Source of the DNA: Bacteroidota bacterium | GTDB taxonomy: Bacteria > Bacteroidota > Bacteroidia > B-17B0 > Aurantibacillaceae | DNA length: 12,370 nucleotides | Direction: 5' to 3' | Assembly: GCA_025359355.1 (NCBI GenBank) | Contig: JANYGR010000217.1 | Coordinates: 1 to 12,370 of the forward strand | In this document: positions 7,683 through 12,370 of the stretch, piece after piece | How the letters are laid out: each line of letters starts with the position of its first letter | Numbering within the stretch: position 1 is the first letter of the stretch | The notes under the pieces: generated by a model | What the model was told of the DNA's origin: nothing | Seen by the model: the letters and a program-made list of their open reading frames with translations, nothing else | Database searches by the model: none | Program-made: the position numbers and the translations under genes

Positions 7683-7702
7683 CAAGGTTCACCCCAACCT
7701 TG
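7683..7702 (+). repeat. Short perfect hairpin beside the right arm
   Basis: CAAGGTT (7683-7689) pairs with AACCTTG (7696-7702) around the six-base loop CACCCC. No T-run follows on the + strand, so a rho-independent terminator is unlikely. It mirrors the stem-loop outside the left arm, and both contain GGTTCA. The rest of 7703-7766 shows nothing recognisable. Confidence 0.5.
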
Positions 7703-7766
7703 CAGGTAAAATAATAATCTCGCTTTCAACTACCAGTTGTTAATAATCAAATTAATGCCAAGTCAA

Positions 7767-7774
7767 TATATTTG
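7767..7774 (+). promoter_or_regulatory. Possible Bacteroidetes -7 box (TATATTTG)
   Basis: Matches the TAnnTTTG consensus of the primary sigma factor of Bacteroidetes, 64 bases before the ATG at 7839. No good TTTG -33 element lies at the usual 19-21 base spacing; a GTTG at 7735-7738 is too far upstream. It is plausible because the large envelope gene is separated from its upstream neighbour by 205 bases. Confidence 0.35.
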
Positions 7775-7838
7775 TTAAAATGCGCATTTTTGATATTAAT
7801 GCCCTTTATAAAATAGTAATACTTAAATTAAAATTAAT

Positions 7839-9944
7839 ATGATGCAAAAATTAGGAATCTTTTTAATAATGTTAATGTGCTTAAATATTGGCTCACTAAC
7901 TGCACAAAACAAAGATATAAAAGAAGATGCAGCTTACTACTTTGACGGTAAAGATTATAAAAAAGCGTATGAATTATACGATAAATTATCTGCTCAAAAT
8001 CCAACCAATATGGAATACAAATTCCGTTTAGGTTTTTGCACATTAAAATATCCTGATAAAAAAGCACGTGCCATTGAACTTTTTACCGATATTAAAAAAA
8101 CAGATAAATCTGCCGATGTTGATTATTATTTAGCGAAGGCTTATCATATCAATTATAAATTTGACGAAGCTAAAATTCTATACAGTCAATACCTTATCAA
8201 AAAAGGAACTAAAATTACCGAAGATGATAAACCGTTGATAGAAGATGCCAAACTTGGTATTGCCAATTGCAACAATGGAAATGAACTAATTGCAAAAAAA
8301 ATTATTGCAGACATTAAAAACATTGGTTCCCCGATAAATACTGAAGAACTTGAAGCTGTTCCTGTCATTTCTGCTGATGAATCTATTATAATATTTAGCT
8401 ACGCGGGTAAAAAAAGTACAGGCGGTTTATTAAATGATGCGTTAAAGCCAGATACTGAAAATGGCACTTACCATGAAGATATTTTTATGAGTACAAAAGC
8501 AAACGATAGTACTTTTAATGAACCTATAGGTATTGCAACGCTTAATACAAATGGACAGGACGATGCTGTAGCTCTTTCCCCAGACGGCAGCACATTATTT
8601 ACATTTGTCAGTAATAATGATGAAGGAGATTTATTTATCAGTACCCTAAAAGGCTCTGAATGGAGTAAGCCCGAGCGGTTAAACAAAAACATTAACACGG
8701 ATGCATGGGAAGGAAGTTGTTCGATTTCATCTGATGGACGTTATTTATATTTTGCTTCTGAAAAACCAGGTGGTTTAGGAGGAAGAGATTTATATGTGTC
8801 AGAAAAAGTAAACGGAGATTGGGCTCCGGCCATAAACCTTGGGCCAACCATTAATACTCAGTATAACGAAGACGCACCTTTCATTCACCCTGATGGTATC
8901 ACGTTATTTTTTAGTTCTGAAGGACATAAAAGTATCGGTGGTTATGATATTATGTATTCTATCAAACAAGATAATAATTGGATTGAACCTCTAAGCATGG
9001 GAATTCCTTTAAATACTACCGAAGATGACCGGTATTATGTAATAAACGCCCAAGGAGATAGAGGTTATTTTTCCTCCAACAGAGCAGGTGCAGGCGGAAA
9101 AGGCAATCAAGATATATATACTGTAACGCCAGGCATCTTAGGAGAAAGACCAATTATTGCTTTATTAAAGGGTAATGTGTATGCTGATGATATACCTGTT
9201 GAAGCGAAAATTGAAGTGACTAAAAAAATAACCAACGATGTAATTGGTCCGTATTATTCAAATTCTAAAACAGGAAAATACTTGATGGCATTATCTCCTG
9301 GTAATGGCTATAAGATTAAAATAACTATTCCAGGATTTGATGTTATAGAAGAAGAATTAGATATAGAAAAATTACAAAAATTTGTGGAAATTAAAAAAGA
9401 TTTTTATGTTTATTCCCCTACTTATGTTAACAAGAAAGATCAAAAATCAGTTAAATCTATTTTAGATAGTTTACTCGGAAATATTGCGAGCGTAGAAACA
9501 TTTAAAAACGACGTTGTTCAAACTCCGACAACAGCCGTAATTTCAACAAGCCCATGTAATGGTGGCGTTATGCCTGATTTCACGCCGTTAAAAGGCAAAT
9601 CTTTAAATGAACCCGCTAATTATAAAAAATTATTAGAGATCGCAGAAAACACTTGCGCCGAAGGATTGATATTTAAAGTACAAATTGCTGCTTATCGAAA
9701 TCCTGAAAATTACAAGTACAGTCATTTATCACAGTTTGGCAAACCTGAAATAATAGCATATCCAGATGGAATTACACGCTTTACGTTATTACAGTTTTCT
9801 ACCCTAAAAGAAGCAGAGAAAGCACGTCAAAAAATTATTGCAAAAGGTCAATCTGATGCATGGGTAACAGCTGTTGTTAACGGTAAACGCTATACATTAG
9901 AAGAACTAATTATGGTTGATTTCTTAGGGAAATCAGTCAACTAA
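7839..9944 (+). CDS. TPR-PD40-CRD-SPOR envelope protein (PorE-like without OmpA domain)
   Basis: Exported 701-residue protein. Residues 1-23 are a signal peptide (QKLGIFLIMLMCLNIGSLTA, then QNK); either of two adjacent ATG codons (7839, 7842) may be used. Residues ~25-130 are TPR-like helices (AAYYFDGKDYKKAYELYDKL). Residues ~165-430 hold PD40 beta-propeller repeats, with SPDG near 247-250, SSDGRYLYFASEKPGGLGGRD near 297-316, HPDGITLFFSSE near 351, and a last blade ending RGYFSSNRAGAGGKGNQDIY. Residues ~440-525 look like a carboxypeptidase-regulatory (CRD) beta sandwich. After a linker, residues ~612-690 resemble a SPOR domain (FKVQIAAYRNPENY ... RFTLLQFSTLKEAEKARQKI). PorE of the type IX secretion/gliding machinery has TPR-PD40-CRD followed by an OmpA domain that binds peptidoglycan; here the SPOR-like module takes that place and would bind glycan instead. 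The PD40/TPR part is secure; a link to T9SS is inference. Confidence 0.85.
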   Translation: MMQKLGIFLIMLMCLNIGSLTAQNKDIKEDAAYYFDGKDYKKAYELYDKLSAQNPTNMEYKFRLGFCTLKYPDKKARAIELFTDIKKTDKSADVDYYLAKAYHINYKFDEAKILYSQYLIKKGTKITEDDKPLIEDAKLGIANCNNGNELIAKKIIADIKNIGSPINTEELEAVPVISADESIIIFSYAGKKSTGGLLNDALKPDTENGTYHEDIFMSTKANDSTFNEPIGIATLNTNGQDDAVALSPDGSTLFTFVSNNDEGDLFISTLKGSEWSKPERLNKNINTDAWEGSCSISSDGRYLYFASEKPGGLGGRDLYVSEKVNGDWAPAINLGPTINTQYNEDAPFIHPDGITLFFSSEGHKSIGGYDIMYSIKQDNNWIEPLSMGIPLNTTEDDRYYVINAQGDRGYFSSNRAGAGGKGNQDIYTVTPGILGERPIIALLKGNVYADDIPVEAKIEVTKKITNDVIGPYYSNSKTGKYLMALSPGNGYKIKITIPGFDVIEEELDIEKLQKFVEIKKDFYVYSPTYVNKKDQKSVKSILDSLLGNIASVETFKNDVVQTPTTAVISTSPCNGGVMPDFTPLKGKSLNEPANYKKLLEIAENTCAEGLIFKVQIAAYRNPENYKYSHLSQFGKPEIIAYPDGITRFTLLQFSTLKEAEKARQKIIAKGQSDAWVTAVVNGKRYTLEELIMVDFLGKSVN

Positions 9945-10002
9945 TTTCACGAAAGCCTTTCCATTTAACACATTTTTTATTTTAATGCCCCAGTATTTTC
10001 GC

Positions 10003-10010
10003 TAAATTTG
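10003..10010 (+). promoter_or_regulatory. Bacteroidetes -7 box (TAAATTTG) for the DUF4175 gene
   Basis: Exact match to TAnnTTTG. A T-rich stretch (9973-9983) lies at about the right distance for a -33 element, though it lacks a clean TTG. Transcription from here would start around 10015-10018, giving a leader of only about ten bases before the proposed TTG start. It separates this gene from the PD40 gene. Confidence 0.5.
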
Positions 10011-10026
10011 TGTAAAGCACCAAATT

Positions 10027-12370
10027 TTGCAAGCGAAACAAAATATACTCCTACTCAAACTGGATGAGTTTATACGCAAGTATTACAAAAATCAACTCAT
10101 CAGGGGATTATTATATTCCCTCGGCTTATTAGTTGGTACTTTCTTATTTGTAGTTGTTGCCGAATACTTTGCGGAATTTGGAACAACCATTCGAACCATC
10201 TTATTTTATGCCTTTCTTGTACTATCAACTTATATTTTAGCAAAATATATTATCACGCCAGTTTTAAAATTAAATAAATTAGGTTCCATCATTTCATACG
10301 ACCAAGCGGCTGCTATTATTGGCACTCATTTTAATTCGATTAATGATAAATTATTAAATACGCTTCAACTGCAACGCCATAGTGGATCAATCCTTTCTTC
10401 TGATTTATTAGAAGCAAGTATTCATCAAAAAATGGAAGAATTGAAGCCTATTCCATTTACAGCAGCCATCAATTTAAACGAAAACAAACGTTATTTAAAA
10501 TACGCCTTACCACCTCTTGTTCTTATGTTATTGATTTTTGCTGTGAAACCGACCATTCTTAAAAATGGAACAGAGCGTATGTTGTATCATCAAACTTATT
10601 TCGAGAAACAAGCTCCCTTTCAATTCTCTATCATTAATAAAAAATTACAAGCCATACAACAACAAGATTTTGTATTAGAATTAAAATTAAATGGGAATGA
10701 AATCCCTAACGAAGTGTTTATTTCAGTAGATGGTGTAGATCACAAAATGGAAAAAACAGACAATGTTAATTATACCTATACCTTTAAAAATGTTCAGAAA
10801 AATCAAGAGTTTGTATTTAATGCTGCTGGCTTTAATAGTAAGGGTTATGAGCTAAGCGTTTTACCTAAACCACTATTAATGAAGTTTGATATACAATTAA
10901 TCTACCCTGCTTACCTCAGCAAAAAAAATGAAACTGTATCTAATATTGGCGATATGCAATTGCCACAAGGCACCAAATTAAATTGGATATTTCATACTAA
11001 AAACACCGATCATGTGTATTTACATTTTTCTGATACCTTAGTAAATAGTACACAATCTGCCGACAATGAATTTTCCTACTCTAAGCGCCTCATGCAAAGC
11101 ACTAGCTATAGTATTAAAAATACGAATAGTTTTTTAATGCATAATCCTGATTCTGTAAATTACACAATCAATATTATCCCCGATCAATCGCCAATCATAG
11201 AGGTTTCAGAAAAAAAAGATTCTATTAATACGAAAAATATTTATTTCTCAGGAAGCATCAAAGATGATTATGGTTTCTCTCGCTTAGTTTTTAAATACAC
11301 GCTTTCAAGCCAAGACTCCTTAGGAAAAGCTTTTGTTAAAAATGGCGAACAAGTTATTGGGTTCAACAAACAACAAATTACTCAACCTTATTTTTATTTT
11401 TTAGATGCTTCAAAATTTAATTTACAATCGGGCGATAAATTAGATTACTATTTTGAAGTGTGGGATAACGATGGCGTTAATGGCGCTAAATCTGCTAAAA
11501 CACAGGTGATGCAATTTAAAGCACCAACCGTTGATGAAGTAAATGAAAGCACTGATAAAAATAATTCGGAAATAAAAAAAGATTTAGATGATGGTATTAA
11601 AAAAGCAAAAGACTTACAAAAAGACATCAATGACCTAGCTAAAAAACTTACCGAAAAAAAACAAATGGGTTGGGAAGAAAAGAAAAAATTGGAAGACATT
11701 TTGAAAAAACAAAATGAATTAAAAAATAAAATTGAAGAAACCAAACAAGAGAATCAACTGAACAATCAGCAACAGCAAGAGTTTACGCCAACCGACGAAT
11801 CTATCTTAGAAAAACAAAAACAATTAGAACAGTTGTTCGAAAACATTATGACGCCCGAAATGAAAAAATTATTTGACGAGCTAAATAAGTTATTAGATAA
11901 ATTGGATAAAAATAAAGTACAAGAAAAATTAGAAGAATTAAAACTCTCTAATAAAGATATGGAAAAGGAACTCGACAGAACCCTCGAAGCCTTTAAACAA
12001 ATGGAAGTAGAACAAAAACTACAACAGGCCATTGAAAAATTAGACGATTTGAAAAATAAAGAAAACGCACTGAAACAAGAGACAGAAAAAACTAAAGGGA
12101 CAGAAGAGAAAAAAGGGATTGAAAAAACAGACGATAAAAAACAACAAGACTCAAATAGCCAAAAACAAGAAAATAAACCCGATCATAAAGAATTAGAAAA
12201 AAAACAAAATGAACTTAGTAAAGAGTTCGAGCAATTGAAAGATGACCTCAAACAAATGCAAGAAAAAAATACAGCCCTCGAGGAACCCAACCAATTACCT
12301 AAAACAGAGGATAAACAAAATGAGGTAAGTAAAGACATGCAAAAGAGTTCTGAGCAACTCAATAAAAACA
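10027..12370 (+). CDS. DUF4175-type membrane protein with long coiled coil, 3' partial
   Basis: The frame opens after a TAA at 10003 and stays open to the window end, giving 781 codons. There is no ATG near the front, so TTG at 10027 is the best start (MQAKQNILLLKLDEFIRKYY). The front LDEFIRKYYKNQLIRGLLYS is what I recall for Bacteroidetes DUF4175 proteins of about 1100 residues, so roughly the last third is missing. Three membrane segments are visible: ~29-49 (LLYSLGLLVGTFLFVVVAEYF), ~58-77 (ILFYAFLVLSTYILAKYII) and ~159-172 (YALPPLVLMLLIFA). Residues ~190-495 form a beta-rich extracytoplasmic region with immunoglobulin-like strands (NIYFSGSIKDDYGFSRL, LDYYFEVWDNDGVNG). From ~499 on the protein is a Lys/Glu/Gln-rich helical coil, with MTPEMKKLFDELNKLLDKL and ELDRTLEAFKQME as conserved-looking pieces. 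The molecular role of DUF4175 proteins is not known to me. Family assignment is from sequence memory. Confidence 0.85.
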   Translation, partial: MQAKQNILLLKLDEFIRKYYKNQLIRGLLYSLGLLVGTFLFVVVAEYFAEFGTTIRTILFYAFLVLSTYILAKYIITPVLKLNKLGSIISYDQAAAIIGTHFNSINDKLLNTLQLQRHSGSILSSDLLEASIHQKMEELKPIPFTAAINLNENKRYLKYALPPLVLMLLIFAVKPTILKNGTERMLYHQTYFEKQAPFQFSIINKKLQAIQQQDFVLELKLNGNEIPNEVFISVDGVDHKMEKTDNVNYTYTFKNVQKNQEFVFNAAGFNSKGYELSVLPKPLLMKFDIQLIYPAYLSKKNETVSNIGDMQLPQGTKLNWIFHTKNTDHVYLHFSDTLVNSTQSADNEFSYSKRLMQSTSYSIKNTNSFLMHNPDSVNYTINIIPDQSPIIEVSEKKDSINTKNIYFSGSIKDDYGFSRLVFKYTLSSQDSLGKAFVKNGEQVIGFNKQQITQPYFYFLDASKFNLQSGDKLDYYFEVWDNDGVNGAKSAKTQVMQFKAPTVDEVNESTDKNNSEIKKDLDDGIKKAKDLQKDINDLAKKLTEKKQMGWEEKKKLEDILKKQNELKNKIEETKQENQLNNQQQQEFTPTDESILEKQKQLEQLFENIMTPEMKKLFDELNKLLDKLDKNKVQEKLEELKLSNKDMEKELDRTLEAFKQMEVEQKLQQAIEKLDDLKNKENALKQETEKTKGTEEKKGIEKTDDKKQQDSNSQKQENKPDHKELEKKQNELSKEFEQLKDDLKQMQEKNTALEEPNQLPKTEDKQNEVSKDMQKSSEQLNKN

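Noticed and set aside
7153..7760. Integron attC sites flanking the TonB-like gene
   Set aside because: The GTTAGCA and GTTGTTA stretches break the GTTRRRY core consensus, no matching RYYYAAC partner is found at the right place, and no integrase gene is in the window. An unclassified repeat is the safer reading.
9945..9985. Possible terminator after the PD40 gene
   Set aside because: GAAAG/CTTTC can pair only with a one-base loop, which is not feasible; the T-rich stretch after it is more simply AT-rich promoter DNA.
11448..12032. Minus-strand Ser/Phe/Leu-rich ORFs (11448-11744, 11766-12032)
   Set aside because: They are the mirror of the Lys/Glu/Gln-rich coiled coil of the DUF4175 frame; such composition gives open Ser/Phe-rich antisense frames by chance.

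Overview
The window looks like chromosomal DNA of a low-GC member of the Bacteroidetes (Bacteroidota), probably Flavobacteriia-like or a relative. The evidence is a strongly AT-rich base composition, mostly absent Shine-Dalgarno sites, TAnnTTTG promoter boxes, and families typical of the phylum: a TPR-PD40 envelope protein of the PorE kind, a TonB C-terminal domain protein and a DUF4175-type membrane protein. All genes read on the + strand.

Region 1 (1-6683) is a compact operon for an SMC-like condensin of the MukBEF/Mks/Wadjet class. A kleisin-type subunit (MksF/JetA-like, its 5' end cut by the window edge) is followed by a small winged-helix subunit (MksE/JetB-like) and, after one unrelated gene, by a 1228-residue coiled-coil ABC ATPase (MksB/JetC/DUF3584-like) with Walker A, signature and Walker B motifs. 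The F-E-B order is that of mukFEB. The intruding gene (1920-2939) encodes an exported protein with TPR-like helices, a cysteine cluster and a C-terminal region that resembles DUF6624. An exported protein between the subunits of a DNA-entrapping machine is the most unusual feature here. No JetD/MksG nuclease is visible between or after the condensin genes, so the sequence does not decide between plasmid defence (Wadjet) and chromosome organisation.

Region 2 (6684-7838) is a small accessory islet with a short lipoprotein gene and a free-standing secreted TonB C-terminal domain gene that starts with TTG. The TonB-like gene lies between an imperfect 20-bp inverted repeat, with a short hairpin-forming sequence just outside each arm. 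Arginine codons in both small genes are mostly AGA/AGG, unlike the CGN-rich condensin genes. The unit looks like a small cassette.

Region 3 (7839-12370) holds two envelope genes: a 701-residue TPR-PD40-CRD-SPOR protein, and the first 781 codons of a DUF4175-type membrane protein. The latter appears to start at TTG (10027) just after a good TAnnTTTG box and runs off the window in a charged coiled coil. No RNA genes, CRISPR arrays, transposases or convincing intrinsic terminators were seen.
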